From Microbulbifer flavimaris (GTDB taxonomy: Bacteria > Pseudomonadota > Gammaproteobacteria > Pseudomonadales > Cellvibrionaceae), in NCBI RefSeq assembly GCF_001641755.2, contig NZ_LRFG02000002.1, positions 62,001 through 126,000 on the forward strand: 64,000 nucleotides of DNA, in the 5' to 3' direction. The stretch's first letter is position 1; the number at the start of each line of letters is the position of its first letter. Below, in pieces: positions 47,867-58,763 of this stretch. The notes below the pieces were generated by a model. The model was not told the DNA's origin. It did not search any database and saw only the letters and a program-made list of their open reading frames with translations. The translations under genes and the position numbers were made by a program.

Positions 47867-48580
47867 TCAGGGCGCCCAGTAAACGGTCACCGCCTTTAGG
47901 CCCTGCTTCAGAATGCTGCGAATCGGCATCTCCTGTTCATCGCTACCCAGCAGCGCCTCCCGGTAGACTTTCAGCTTGTCCTCACCGGTAATCAGCAACT
48001 TGATGTCTCGTGCCTGCAGGATGGCGGCGAGAGTCAGGGTCATACGCTCGGTATGAACACCGGTGACCTCGCTCTGCCGGGCGGTAATTGCCTTGCACAG
48101 CTGTGTCCCCTTCACATCCAGGGCTGCCTCGAGCCCTTCGGCATGGGGAAAAAGCGAGGCGGTATGGCCGTCGCCGCCCATCCCCAAAATGCACACATCG
48201 AAGGGGCGCGGCAGCTCGCTATAGGCTCGCCCGCAATCCGCTTCACCTTCGGAAGCAGTTGCGTGGGGGGTTTTCATGCCGAGAAAAGGTGCGTCTGCGG
48301 CGGCGTTCTGCAGCAGGCTCTTCTCGATAAACGCGTGGTTACTGCCGCTCTCCGACTTTTCGACCCAGCGCTCGTCCACCAGAGCCACGGTAATGTCAGA
48401 CCAGGGCAGCGGACGCTTGGAGAGTTCGCGGTAGACAGGCTCCGGCGTGCTGCCCCCGGAAACGAGAAAGCTGGCCTGGCCGTGTTCCCTGATTCCCTGT
48501 TGCAACTTGCTGGCGCAATCGTTGGCCAGCGCCTGAACCAATCGCTCACGGTCCGGGAAAAACTTTTCCTCAATCATCAT
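47867..48580 (-). CDS. pgl: 6-phosphogluconolactonase
   Basis: Hydrolyses 6-phosphogluconolactone to 6-phosphogluconate. The 237-aa DevB-type protein has FLVSGGSTPEPVYREL, VALVDERWVEKSESGSN and ILGMGGDGHTASLFP, all family motifs. GAGG lies 8 nt before the start, where two ATG codons are adjacent (48580 and 48577). It lies between zwf and eda. Confidence 0.97.
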   Translation of the reverse strand: MMIEEKFFPDRERLVQALANDCASKLQQGIREHGQASFLVSGGSTPEPVYRELSKRPLPWSDITVALVDERWVEKSESGSNHAFIEKSLLQNAAADAPFLGMKTPHATASEGEADCGRAYSELPRPFDVCILGMGGDGHTASLFPHAEGLEAALDVKGTQLCKAITARQSEVTGVHTERMTLTLAAILQARDIKLLITGEDKLKVYREALLGSDEQEMPIRSILKQGLKAVTVYWAP

Positions 48581-48625
48581 GGCCTTTGCCTCGATCTCGT
48601 AGTTGTTCGACGTTCCGTCACTGGT

Positions 48626-50086
48626 TTATTTGGCGTTCACCCAGGCGCGGCCATCCAACCGCAGCAGGTCCTCAGCGGCTTGCGGTCCCCAGCTGCCAGC
48701 CCGGTACAGACACGGCTGATCGCCGGTTGCGCGCCAGTGTTCGATAATGGGATCCACCCACGCCCAAGCCGCGGCAACCTCATCGCGGTGGATAAACAGC
48801 GCAGGATTGTTGGCAGCGGCGTCCAGCATCAGCCGCTTGTAGGCATCGCTGCGGATGCTGTCGTAGGTGTCGGAGAGGCTGAGGTTCAATTCGACCGGCT
48901 GCAGCTCCATCTCGATGCTGTCCATCTTCTTCGCCATCAGGACCAGCTTGATGCTCTCCTCCGGCTGCAGGCGAATTACGAGACGATTTGGCACTGCCTC
49001 ACCAGCGGACTTGTCATAGACGTTGTGGGAGACCTTCTTGTACTGGATTACGATTTCCGCACAGCGCTTTTCCATGCGTTTTCCGGTACGCAGGTAGAAA
49101 GGCACACCGGCCCAACGCCAGTTATCGATATGCGCGCGAATGGCGACGAATGTTTCCGTGTTGCTCGAAGCCGCGTCGAGTTCTTCCAGGTAGCCGGGTA
49201 CCAGCTGGTTACCGATACCACCGGCGACGTACTGGCCGCGCACAATATTCTCATCCACCTCGATACCCACCAGCGGGCGCAGTGCTTCCAGCACCTTGAT
49301 CTTTTCCGCACGGATATTTTTCGCATTCATGCGGTTGGGAGATTCCATCGCAATCAGGCACAGCAGCTGCAGCAGGTGGTTTTGCACCATGTCCCGCAGG
49401 GCACCGGCTTCGTTGTAGAAGCCCGCGCGGCCCTCGAGGCCGACAGTTTCAGAAATACTGATCTGGATGTGGTCGATAGTCTGGGCGTCCCACAAATGCT
49501 CGAACAACACATTGCTAAAACGCAGCGCCAGCAGATTCTGGACAGTTTCTTTACCCAGGTAATGGTCGATCCGGAAGATGTCTTTTTCCGGAAAATAGGT
49601 CGCGATCTTGCTGTTGATCTCATCCGAGGTCTTGGCGTTGTAGCCGAGCGGCTTTTCCACCACCACCCGCGACTGCTCGTGAATCAAACCTTTGACAGAC
49701 AGGTTTTCGCAACAGGGACCAAACACCGCCGGTGGAATCGCCAGGTAAAAAATACGGGCGCGTTCGGTGTCGCCACCCAGCAAGTCCGCCAGGTGGTCCC
49801 ATTTTTCATCGGGTTCGGCAATATCCAGTGCTACCGCACGCAGACGGGTTTTGAATTCGTTCCAGCCTTCGTCGGAATATTCGCTGTCCCGCAGGTGTGT
49901 TTTCAGGGCATTGTGAGCGGTGTCCAGATAACTGTCCGCGTCCTCCTGCCGGCGGCAAACCGGAAAGATCTGTGAGCCCTCGTGGAGACTGCCTTCCAGA
50001 TGGGCACGGTAGAGCGCCGGTATCAGCTTGCGCAGGGCAAGGTCGCCGCCGCCGCCAAACAAAACCATATCGAAGGGATTGGCCAT
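48626..50086 (-). CDS. zwf: Glucose-6-phosphate dehydrogenase
   Basis: Oxidises glucose-6-phosphate to the 6-phosphogluconolactone. The 486-aa product has VLFGGGGDLALRKLIPALY for the nucleotide (an extra Gly in place of the usual GASGDL) and the substrate motif FRIDHYLGKETVQN. It is the third gene of the ED operon, after edd. The ribosome site before ATG 50086 is weak. Confidence 0.97.
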   Translation of the reverse strand: MANPFDMVLFGGGGDLALRKLIPALYRAHLEGSLHEGSQIFPVCRRQEDADSYLDTAHNALKTHLRDSEYSDEGWNEFKTRLRAVALDIAEPDEKWDHLADLLGGDTERARIFYLAIPPAVFGPCCENLSVKGLIHEQSRVVVEKPLGYNAKTSDEINSKIATYFPEKDIFRIDHYLGKETVQNLLALRFSNVLFEHLWDAQTIDHIQISISETVGLEGRAGFYNEAGALRDMVQNHLLQLLCLIAMESPNRMNAKNIRAEKIKVLEALRPLVGIEVDENIVRGQYVAGGIGNQLVPGYLEELDAASSNTETFVAIRAHIDNWRWAGVPFYLRTGKRMEKRCAEIVIQYKKVSHNVYDKSAGEAVPNRLVIRLQPEESIKLVLMAKKMDSIEMELQPVELNLSLSDTYDSIRSDAYKRLMLDAAANNPALFIHRDEVAAAWAWVDPIIEHWRATGDQPCLYRAGSWGPQAAEDLLRLDGRAWVNAK

Positions 50087-50169
50087 AAATATTCTCTGTC
50101 AGTTTCCCTGTCATTTAATTGGCGCATCGCGCCATCCGTGATCAGCTGCGCATAAAACGCTCGCAGCGA

Positions 50170-51987
<1,818 letters not shown>

Positions 51988-52006
51988 AACCCTTATGCTC
52001 TTTTGT

Positions 52007-53671
52007 TTATCCAGCGAACTCCGCCTTGGCGGCACCGGCTTTTGCCTGCCGGTAGTATTCGATCAGGCGCGCCGTGGAAGCGTCCTCTTCCCGCAGATCA
52101 CCACTCTCCAGCTTTGGTTGTAGTGCCGCGGCGAGGCCTTTACCCAGTTCCACGCCCCACTGATCGAAAGAATAAATTTGTAAGATGACACCCTGCACAA
52201 AAATCTTGTGCTCGTAGAGGGCAATCAGCGCCCCCAAAGAGTGCGGGGTCAGCTTCTTCATCAGAATCGTGTTGCTCGGCCGACTCCCCCGATGCACCTT
52301 GAATGGCGCCATGGCAGCCACTTCGGCCTGATCCAGCCCCCGGGATGTCAGCTCGGCGACCACCTCCTCCCGACTCACCCCATTCATCAGCGCCTGGCTC
52401 TGGGCCAGCATATTGGCCAGCAGAATCTCGTGGTGCCCCTCCAGTTCATGTCCTGGAGCAACGCTGCCGACGAAATCGGCGGGCACGATGGCGGGACTCT
52501 GGTGCAGGTACTGGTAGAAAGCGTGCTGACCGTTGATTCCCAATTGACCCCATATTAGGGGGCCTGTCGCGTACGCTGCCTCCTCCCCTGCCCTGGTGGT
52601 AGATTTGCCATTGCTCTCCATCTCCGCCTGCTGCAGATAGGCCGGCAACATATGCAGGGCCTGGTCGTACGGAAGTACCGCATGGGCCGGATAGCCCATA
52701 AAAGTGCAGTACCAGACACTGAGCAGGGCCATCAGTACCGGCGCATTCTCCTCCAGCGGCGCCTGCTGGAAATGCCGATCCATTTCAGCCGCCCCATCCA
52801 GCAGGGCCCGAAAACCATCAAATCCGACCGCGATTGCCACTGGCAGGCCAATCGCAGACCAGACCGAAAAGCGTCCCCCGACCCAGTCCCAGAAGCGGAA
52901 AGTCTTGTCCGCCTCTATGCCGAATGCCCGCGCCCGCTCGGGGCTGGCCGTCACGGCGACAAAGTGCCGCCGAAGCAATTCTTCCCGTGCACCCAATGGC
53001 TGCAGCCATTCCAGCGCGCTCTGCGCGTTGGTCAGGGTCTCCAATGTAGAGAACGTCTTCGATGAGACCAGGAACAGCGTCGTTTCTGGATCGAGGCGCT
53101 GAAGAACATCGGTCAACTGGGCGCCATCCACGTTCGATACGAAGTGCACATCCACCCCGCCCTTTCGAAACTCACGCAGGGCCTCAATCACCATCTGCGG
53201 CCCCAAATGGGAGCCACCGACGCCGAGATTCACCACATCGGTCACCGGTTTGCCGGTGCAGCCTGACAGGCCGCCATTATGTAGTAAATTTACAAAACCT
53301 TTCAAGCGATGTAGTTCGGCCTCCACCGCGGCGGCCACTGCCTCACCATTCCAGCTCACTTCCCCGGCAACACTGCCGCGCAGCGCCGGGTGCAGAACTG
53401 GCCGCCCCTCGGTGCGATTGATGGGCACACCGGAGAACATCCGGTCCCGCCAGCGCTCCACTTCCGCCTCGCGCGCCAGCTGTAATAAATTTACAAAAAC
53501 CCCGTCATCCACAAGGTTTTTGGAGTAATCCAGCAGAAACGAGGGCAGCTCGAGGGAATAGCGCTTGGCGCGCGCGGGATCAGTCGCAAACAGGTCCCGC
53601 AGATGGGTGTTGCGCATTCGCCCGGTCAGCGCCTCCAGCTCGCGCCAGCTTTGGGTTTGAGTAATATCCAT
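52007..53671 (-). CDS. pgi: Glucose-6-phosphate isomerase
   Basis: Interconverts fructose-6-phosphate and glucose-6-phosphate. The 554-aa product has [26 protein letters not shown], the catalytic [13 protein letters not shown] segment and [11 protein letters not shown]. It is the first gene of the ED operon, suiting entry of fructose-6-phosphate from GlcNAc. Two AT-rich patches in the first 135 codons both encode FVNLL with rare codons and form HexR-like boxes. NagR-type and HexR-like sites lie in the intergenic region with nagR. Confidence 0.97.
   Translation of the reverse strand: MDITQTQSWRELEALTGRMRNTHLRDLFATDPARAKRYSLELPSFLLDYSKNLVDDGVFVNLLQLAREAEVERWRDRMFSGVPINRTEGRPVLHPALRGSVAGEVSWNGEAVAAAVEAELHRLKGFVNLLHNGGLSGCTGKPVTDVVNLGVGGSHLGPQMVIEALREFRKGGVDVHFVSNVDGAQLTDVLQRLDPETTLFLVSSKTFSTLETLTNAQSALEWLQPLGAREELLRRHFVAVTASPERARAFGIEADKTFRFWDWVGGRFSVWSAIGLPVAIAVGFDGFRALLDGAAEMDRHFQQAPLEENAPVLMALLSVWYCTFMGYPAHAVLPYDQALHMLPAYLQQAEMESNGKSTTRAGEEAAYATGPLIWGQLGINGQHAFYQYLHQSPAIVPADFVGSVAPGHELEGHHEILLANMLAQSQALMNGVSREEVVAELTSRGLDQAEVAAMAPFKVHRGSRPSNTILMKKLTPHSLGALIALYEHKIFVQGVILQIYSFDQWGVELGKGLAAALQPKLESGDLREEDASTARLIEYYRQAKAGAAKAEFAG
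53280..53294. promoter_or_regulatory. HexR-like box inside pgi (proximal to codon 130)
   Basis: TGTAGTAAATTTACA fits the published HexR consensus TGTARTWWWATTACA with one W-to-W change at position 10. It lies within the pgi coding sequence in a GC-rich context and forces rare codons (GTA AAT TTA CTA). The hexR gene itself is not in the window. Confidence 0.65.
53481..53495. promoter_or_regulatory. HexR-like box inside pgi (codons about 59-64)
   Basis: TGTAATAAATTTACA, with perfect 5-bp arms TGTAA/TTACA, about 177 bp into pgi and 201 bp from the second internal box. A 16/17-base identity between the two patches, in a gene otherwise rich in GC, suggests selection on DNA sequence. HexR normally responds to KDPG, made by the edd product. 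Confidence 0.68.
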
Positions 53672-53763
53672 AGTGCCCCCAATAAATGCGGCCCATGGGA
53701 GTCAGGGCCGCAAGGTCGAATTATTCTTGCTTATTGACTAGCGCCACCTCTCAAAAACCGGGA

Positions 53764-53777
53764 TGACAACGCTGTCA
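53764..53777. promoter_or_regulatory. NagR-type operator C, pgi/nagR region
   Basis: TGACAACGCTGTCA within the longer palindrome ATGACAACGCTGTCAT, about 93 bp before the pgi start. Same symmetry and CG centre as the sites upstream of the receptor and nagK. Confidence 0.8.
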
Positions 53778-53801
53778 TTTCGACTAGAGAGTCCCACAGA
53801 G

Positions 53802-53815
53802 AGACAACGCTGTCA
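53802..53815. promoter_or_regulatory. NagR-type operator D, pgi/nagR region
   Basis: AGACAACGCTGTCA, one mismatch from operator C in its first base, centre 38 bp away. It overlaps a perfect TTGACA on the pgi strand, suggesting direct occlusion of polymerase. It may also serve autoregulation of nagR. Confidence 0.7.
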
Positions 53816-53824
53816 ATCCACTCT

Positions 53825-53839
53825 TGTAGTAAAATTTCA
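53825..53839. promoter_or_regulatory. Weaker HexR-like box upstream of pgi
   Basis: TGTAGTAAAATTTCA agrees with TGTARTWWWATTACA except for one base in the right arm. It overlaps the possible -10 of nagR. Taken with the two sites inside pgi it suggests multi-site HexR binding. Confidence 0.5.
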
Positions 53840-53978
53840 GGATGTGTCGTGAGCCGCAAAGCCCCCCCCGCAGGCTGCCACCTGCGCCCAACGAGGTGTT
53901 TTTTGCTGCTAAAATGCCACCCCTTGGCCCGCGAGGAACGCACTGCGGGGCCGCAAACAATAAGGATCAGCGCCCTCA

Positions 53979-55025
53979 ATGAAAGTCACTATCAATGATG
54001 TCGCGGCCAAGGCCGGCGTCTCCATCAAGACCGTGTCCCGGGTCATCAACAATGAGCCCTCGGTGCGCCCAGCCACCAAGAAGAAGGTTATGGACGCCGT
54101 CAAGGAGCTTAACTACCAGCCGAATCTGGCCGCCCGCAACCTGGCCGGCACCCGCTCCTACACCATCGCCTTTATCTACGATAACCCCAACGCCTACTAC
54201 GTCATCGATATGCAGAACGGCATCCTGGACGCGTGTAAAGCCAGGGGTTACGAACTGCTGATCCACCCGAGCAATTCCAAGTCACCCGACGTGCATAAGG
54301 AACTGGAAGATCTGGTGGAACACTCCAAAGTGGCCGGGCTGGTCCTGACACCGCCCTTTTCGGAAACACCCGAAGTGATCGAGACAGTCAAGAAACTCGG
54401 TGTGGACTATGTCCGCATCGTGTCTTCCGAGGCTGCACAGAAAGACGAAGACAACTGTATTCAGGTGGATGACAGCAGTGCAGCCTACGAGCTGACCAAA
54501 CACCTGCTCGACCAGGGGCACAAGCGCATCGGCTTTCTCTGTGGTGGCGAGGAGCACGTTTCTACCCACGGCCGACTGGATGGCTTCAAACGTGCCCTGC
54601 AAGACGGCGGCATTGCCCCGCAACAGGAGCTGATTCTTAAAGGTGAGTACTCCTTTGACTCGGGGGTGCAGGGAGCCAAGAAGCTGCTGCAGTCAGACAA
54701 TCCGCCCACAGCCATCTTTGCCAGCAACGATGAAATGGCCGCTGGTGCGCTATTCGCGGCGCGACTGATGAATATCGACATCCCGGCACAGCTGTCCATT
54801 GTCGGCTTCGAGGACAGCCCCTTCTCCCGCCAGACCTGGCCGAAACTGACCACCGCCCACCAGCCCAACAACGAAATTGCCAAGTGCGCAGCGGCCCTGG
54901 TGCTCAGCAAGGCCCGCAGCAAGGGCGCAGCCGAGAGCGGCTCCGCCAGCAAAGAGGCGGGCATTCAACGCACCTTTACCCCCTCTCTGGTCGAACGCGA
55001 CTACAGCGGCCCCGCCCCCTCCTGA
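53979..55025 (+). CDS. nagR: LacI-family transcriptional regulator, probable N-acetylglucosamine repressor NagR
   Basis: LacI/GalR-type repressor of 348 aa. The N-terminal helix-turn-helix is INDVAAKAGVSIKTVSRVIN, followed by a hinge (LNYQPNLAARNLAGTRS) and a periplasmic-binding-like effector domain with IGFLCGGEEHVSTHGRLDGF and AIFASNDEMAAGAL. It lies between the ED operon (divergent) and the nag operon (convergent). Five LacI-type palindromes in the window are its probable targets, and ATGACARCGCTGTCAT-like sites are, as I recall, the published NagR motif in Shewanella. The effector, probably GlcNAc-6-P, is inferred. AAGGA lies 12 nt before the ATG. Confidence 0.88.
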   Translation: MKVTINDVAAKAGVSIKTVSRVINNEPSVRPATKKKVMDAVKELNYQPNLAARNLAGTRSYTIAFIYDNPNAYYVIDMQNGILDACKARGYELLIHPSNSKSPDVHKELEDLVEHSKVAGLVLTPPFSETPEVIETVKKLGVDYVRIVSSEAAQKDEDNCIQVDDSSAAYELTKHLLDQGHKRIGFLCGGEEHVSTHGRLDGFKRALQDGGIAPQQELILKGEYSFDSGVQGAKKLLQSDNPPTAIFASNDEMAAGALFAARLMNIDIPAQLSIVGFEDSPFSRQTWPKLTTAHQPNNEIAKCAAALVLSKARSKGAAESGSASKEAGIQRTFTPSLVERDYSGPAPS

Positions 55026-55074
55026 TCGACCATGGCGGGCTGCCCCCTCCTCTTGCCACAACCGAATTCCACTT

Positions 55075-55100
55075 AAAAAAAAGCCCTCAATATTGAGGGC
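55075..55100 (-). terminator. Intrinsic terminator of the nag operon
   Basis: GCCCTCAATATTGAGGGC (55083-55100) is a perfect 18-base palindrome; on the minus strand it is followed by eight T (55082-55075). It lies about 75 bp after the nagP stop and so ends nagK-nagB-nagA-nagP. It separates this operon from the convergent nagR. Confidence 0.9.
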
Positions 55101-55174
55101 AAGATGACGAGAACCAACGAGAAACAGAGAGACTTAAACAGACACTCGGGGTTACAAATTCATCGATTGGGGAT

Positions 55175-56494
55175 TCACTTCCAGCTGCGCATCTTGTGCC
55201 CCTTCAGGGCGTAGAACAGGATGAACAGATAACAGGGCAGTGCGACCCAGTAGCCTACCTGGGTACTCTCTGCGGCGTGGGCCAGCTTGCCGAACCCAAG
55301 CGGGATAATGGCACCACCCGCAATACCCATAATCAGCAGCGCGGAACCCTGGGCGGTGAAGCGCCCCAGCCCCTGCAGCGCCAGCGGCCAGATAGCCGGC
55401 CATACCAGGGCGTGAGCAAGCCCCATCAGGGCGACAAAGGCGACCGTGTCCGGCACCATGGGTACACCGCTCCAACCCCACAGCACGCTGGCAATAGCCG
55501 TGCTTTCCGAAGATCCAAACAGGGCACCCATGACACACAAACTGCCGGCAATGGCAGAGCCGAACAGTGCCTGCTGCTGACTGATAAAACGGGGAATACC
55601 AAACACGCCGATCAGGTAACCGATCACCATAAATACCATGGTGTAGGAGGTGAGTGAGGCGTAATTGGCAAGGCCCAGGCGCTCACCGTAGAGACCGATG
55701 GTGTCACCGGCGATCACTTCAACGCCCACGTAGGCAAACAGGGCCAGTGCACCCAGGACCACCTGCGGGTACTGCAGAATGCCGGACTTTTCCTCAGTAT
55801 GCTCGCCGGTCTCCTCCTCGATGTCGGGCAAGCCGGAAAGCTTCACCAGGCCCACCAGCAGGAACAGCAGTGCCGCCATATAGATGTACGGCATGATCAG
55901 GCGGTTGGAGACTTCCTCCAGTTTTGCCGCCCGCTCGGCTTCACCCAGCTTGCTGATAGCCTCAGTATTGAAATCCGCCAGACCCGACAACACCAGGGCA
56001 GTGAACGCGATTGGCGCCAGTATGCCGGCACCCTTGTTAATGATGCCCATCACCGCAATACGGGTGGCCGCACTTTCGGCCGGCCCCACTTTCACCACGT
56101 AGGGGTTAGAGGCCGTTTGCAGGATTGTCAGGCCAGCGCCGAGGCCAAAGAGAGCCAGCAAGAATACGGGGTAGCTACCGGTCTGGGCGGCGGGGATAAA
56201 AATCAGCGAAGCCACGCCCATGATGCCGAGGCCAATCGCCATACCGTCGCGGTAACCAGTACGCCGCAGGATATAAGACATCGGCAATGCCATGACCGTG
56301 TAGGCGATATAAAAGGCGAAGGTAACGAACAGTGCCTGGAACTCGTTCAGCTCACAGAGGACTTTCAGAAATGGGATCAGTGACCCATTCAACCAGGTCA
56401 CAAACCCGAAAATAAAAAACAACATACCGATGATGGCCATCGGCAGCAGGCTGCTTCTTCTCGATTCGCTTTGTTGCAGGACTGCAGTTTCCAT
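55175..56494 (-). CDS. nagP: N-acetylglucosamine MFS permease
   Basis: Sugar:proton symporter of the FucP/GluP branch of the major facilitator superfamily, 439 aa, twelve helices. It has FFIFGFVTWLNGSLIPFLK in helix 1 and LFGLGAGLTILQTASNPYV, typical of this branch. NagP of this type imports GlcNAc in Shewanella and Xanthomonas. AAAGGTG lies 6 nt before ATG 56494. It is the last gene of nagK-nagB-nagA-nagP, and the substrate is inferred from the operon. Confidence 0.92.
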   Translation of the reverse strand: METAVLQQSESRRSSLLPMAIIGMLFFIFGFVTWLNGSLIPFLKVLCELNEFQALFVTFAFYIAYTVMALPMSYILRRTGYRDGMAIGLGIMGVASLIFIPAAQTGSYPVFLLALFGLGAGLTILQTASNPYVVKVGPAESAATRIAVMGIINKGAGILAPIAFTALVLSGLADFNTEAISKLGEAERAAKLEEVSNRLIMPYIYMAALLFLLVGLVKLSGLPDIEEETGEHTEEKSGILQYPQVVLGALALFAYVGVEVIAGDTIGLYGERLGLANYASLTSYTMVFMVIGYLIGVFGIPRFISQQQALFGSAIAGSLCVMGALFGSSESTAIASVLWGWSGVPMVPDTVAFVALMGLAHALVWPAIWPLALQGLGRFTAQGSALLIMGIAGGAIIPLGFGKLAHAAESTQVGYWVALPCYLFILFYALKGHKMRSWK

Positions 56495-56549
56495 AGAGCA
56501 CCTTTATTATCGTTGTCGTGGTCTTCGCCACGGTCGTGGAGCCGGTCGT

Positions 56550-57677
56550 CTACCCGGCAAATACTTCCCGGCCGGAAATCCAGGTCTTTTGAACCTGGAG
56601 TTCGTCATTCAGCAAAATCAGGTCTGCGGGGCCACCCTCGGTAACACACCCACCCTCGTAGCCGAGGAACCGGGCCGGATACAGAGAGGCCATACGCAGT
56701 GCTTCAAAGAGATCGACACCACACCAGCGGTGCGTGTTACGCACCGCGCTGATCATATCCAGGTGAGAGCCAGCGAGCTCACCGGTGGTGGAAGTCAGCT
56801 TGTCCCCCTCCCGTGTCACCACGCGATCAAACAGCGGAAAGCTGGTCTGCTCACTGCCCACCAGCGACATGGCATCGGTGACCAGCATGATCTTGCCTTT
56901 CGGCTTCGCCTTGATCGCCAGCCGCATCGCTTCGGCACTGACATGGTGACCGTCAGCAATAAGGCCGCACCAGGCCTCGTCACTGATCAGGGCCATGCCA
57001 ACCATGCCCGGCTCGCGGGAATGCAGTGGCGACATGGCGTTGTACAGGTGGGTAAAGCCGGTCGCCCCCGCCTCCAGCGCCGCCGCTACGGTTGCACCGT
57101 CGGCATTGGAATGGCCAAGACAGACTTTCACCCCCAGCTCCACCAGCTTGCGGATATCCACCGGGTCAACATTCTCGGGGGCCAGTGTCACCATCTTGAT
57201 ACCCAGGTCGTCCCGGGCGTAAATTCCAAATTCTTCATCCGTCAGCGGACGGATAAACCGCTCTTCGTGGGTTCCCTTCTTGGGCGCACTCAGGTGCGGC
57301 CCCTCGAAGTGCACCCCGAGAACCCCTGGCACAGATTCGCGGATCGCGGCACTAACCGCCTCAGCGGCATCTTGCATGACCGCCACCTCGTCGGTGATCA
57401 GGGTCGGCATGAAACCGGTGGTGCCATAACGGGCATGCGCCGTACTCATTTTGCCCAGCGCATTGATGGACGGGTCATTGTTGAACAGCGCACCGCCGCC
57501 ACCGTTCACTTGCACATCCACAAGCCCTGGGGCCACCAGTCCCTGCAGGCGCACAGCACCCGCAGGGGCTTCCCCCCCAAGCTCGGCGATACGGCCATCG
57601 TCGCCCAGCGTGATAGCGACATCCGTGCGGATACTCTCGCCATCGAACAACTTTTCCGCGATCAGGGTACGCGCCAC
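56550..57677 (-). CDS. nagA: N-acetylglucosamine-6-phosphate deacetylase
   Basis: Removes the acetyl group from GlcNAc-6-P to give glucosamine-6-phosphate. The amidohydrolase shows VAPGLVDVQVNGGGG, GVHFEGPHLSAPKKGTH with the metal-binding Glu, LGHSNADG and FTHLYNAMSPLHSREPG (metal histidines) and MLVTDAMS with the catalytic Asp. I use GTG 57677 (375 aa), which has GGAAGG 9 nt upstream and puts the start just before LFDG as in homologues; ATG 57698, immediately after the nagB stop, adds seven residues and lacks a ribosome site. Confidence 0.95.
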   Translation of the reverse strand: MARTLIAEKLFDGESIRTDVAITLGDDGRIAELGGEAPAGAVRLQGLVAPGLVDVQVNGGGGALFNNDPSINALGKMSTAHARYGTTGFMPTLITDEVAVMQDAAEAVSAAIRESVPGVLGVHFEGPHLSAPKKGTHEERFIRPLTDEEFGIYARDDLGIKMVTLAPENVDPVDIRKLVELGVKVCLGHSNADGATVAAALEAGATGFTHLYNAMSPLHSREPGMVGMALISDEAWCGLIADGHHVSAEAMRLAIKAKPKGKIMLVTDAMSLVGSEQTSFPLFDRVVTREGDKLTSTTGELAGSHLDMISAVRNTHRWCGVDLFEALRMASLYPARFLGYEGGCVTEGGPADLILLNDELQVQKTWISGREVFAG

Positions 57678-57698
57678 GTCTACTTTCCTTCCCGGCAT

Positions 57699-58742
57699 TC
57701 AGACTGTCTGGGTGACTTTCTTGAGACCAGCCGGCTCATCCGGGTTGATACCCCGACTCACTGCCACATGGGCCACATCGATATAGAAACGCTGCAGCAA
57801 TGCCAACGGCGCCACACGCGGATGCACGCCTTTACTCGGCACGTGCAGGTTCACCAGGGTGCCGCCGCGGCGGATGATGTCTGCAATCTGTTCGCTGTGA
57901 GCCTCAAAGGACTCGTCCTCGATCGGCACGTTCACCACGGTCAGCTTCTGCTCTACCAGTGTCACCGGGCCGTGCAGGAATTCCGCACTGGAGAAGGACT
58001 CCGCATGGATATTGCAGACTTCCTTGAGCTTCAGTGCCAGCTCGCGGGTGATGCCGTAACCCGGGCCGCGCCCGAGCACCACCAGGTTTTTCACCGCCGC
58101 CAGATCCTCCGGCCGCAGCTGAATCTCAGAATTCACCGCCTCGCGCAGGGTTTGCGGCAATGCCTCGACAGAGGAGAGCAGTTCCTGGTCCTGGGTCCAG
58201 TTCGCCACCAGCTGCAGCACTGCCGACAGGGTAGCGAGGTAGCTCTTGGTAGCGGCAACCGCCTTTTCCGGCCCGGCTTTCAGGGGCACCATCAGGTCGA
58301 CGATCTCGCCGATGGGCGCAGACTCGTCGTTAACCAGCGCCACCACATAGGCACCCGCCTCCTTGGCCATGCGGGCCTGGGCGAGGATATCGGGGCTGCG
58401 GCCGGACTGGGAAATCACCAGCACCAGCGCATCCTCGAGTTTCAGCTTGCGGCCGTAAACGCTGGACACGGAGGGCGCGGCGGCAAATGTGGGAGTTCCG
58501 GTCTCGATCTCGATCAGGTACTTGGCGAACACCCCGGCGTGATCGGAGGAACCGCGACCGACAATCATGACAAATCGCGGCGGTTCGCGGCGCAGCCGCT
58601 GTCCCAGCTCCGCCATCATGGGGGCGTTGTTCTGCAGTTGCTCCGCAATGCGGTCCGGCGCCTCGCGGGCCTCAGATTCCATCACAGTGGTGACCATCGC
58701 GTTGTCTACCTGTGTTGCCTCTGCCGTGTTTGCTGCACTCAT
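57699..58742 (-). CDS. nagB: Glucosamine-6-phosphate deaminase, SIS type (NagB-II)
   Basis: Two SIS domains of the sugar isomerase type (347 aa), lacking the glutaminase domain of GlmS. It shows VGRGSSDHAGVFAKYLIE, SQSGRSPDILAQ, GRGPGYGITRELALKLKEV and SAEFLHGP. In nag operons without classic NagB, this NagB-II converts GlcN-6-P to fructose-6-phosphate and ammonia. The function is inferred from the position between nagK and nagA. GAGAG lies before ATG 58742. Confidence 0.92.
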   Translation of the reverse strand: MSAANTAEATQVDNAMVTTVMESEAREAPDRIAEQLQNNAPMMAELGQRLRREPPRFVMIVGRGSSDHAGVFAKYLIEIETGTPTFAAAPSVSSVYGRKLKLEDALVLVISQSGRSPDILAQARMAKEAGAYVVALVNDESAPIGEIVDLMVPLKAGPEKAVAATKSYLATLSAVLQLVANWTQDQELLSSVEALPQTLREAVNSEIQLRPEDLAAVKNLVVLGRGPGYGITRELALKLKEVCNIHAESFSSAEFLHGPVTLVEQKLTVVNVPIEDESFEAHSEQIADIIRRGGTLVNLHVPSKGVHPRVAPLALLQRFYIDVAHVAVSRGINPDEPAGLKKVTQTV

Positions 58743-58763
58743 ATCACTCTCAGTCGTTATCCG

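Larger units (their letters stand above)
53672..53978. promoter_or_regulatory. Divergent pgi / nagR control region
   Basis: 307 bp between the ED operon and the LacI regulator gene. It holds two NagR-type palindromes (53764-53777, 53802-53815) and a weaker HexR-like box (53825-53839). The second palindrome includes a perfect TTGACA on the pgi strand, but no good -10 follows at 17 bp. TAAAAT at 53830-53835 is a possible -10 for nagR. Confidence 0.7.

Noticed and set aside
48053-49975. Plus-strand frame of 640 codons across pgl and zwf
   Set aside because: Antisense shadow; both minus-strand genes have full catalytic motifs.
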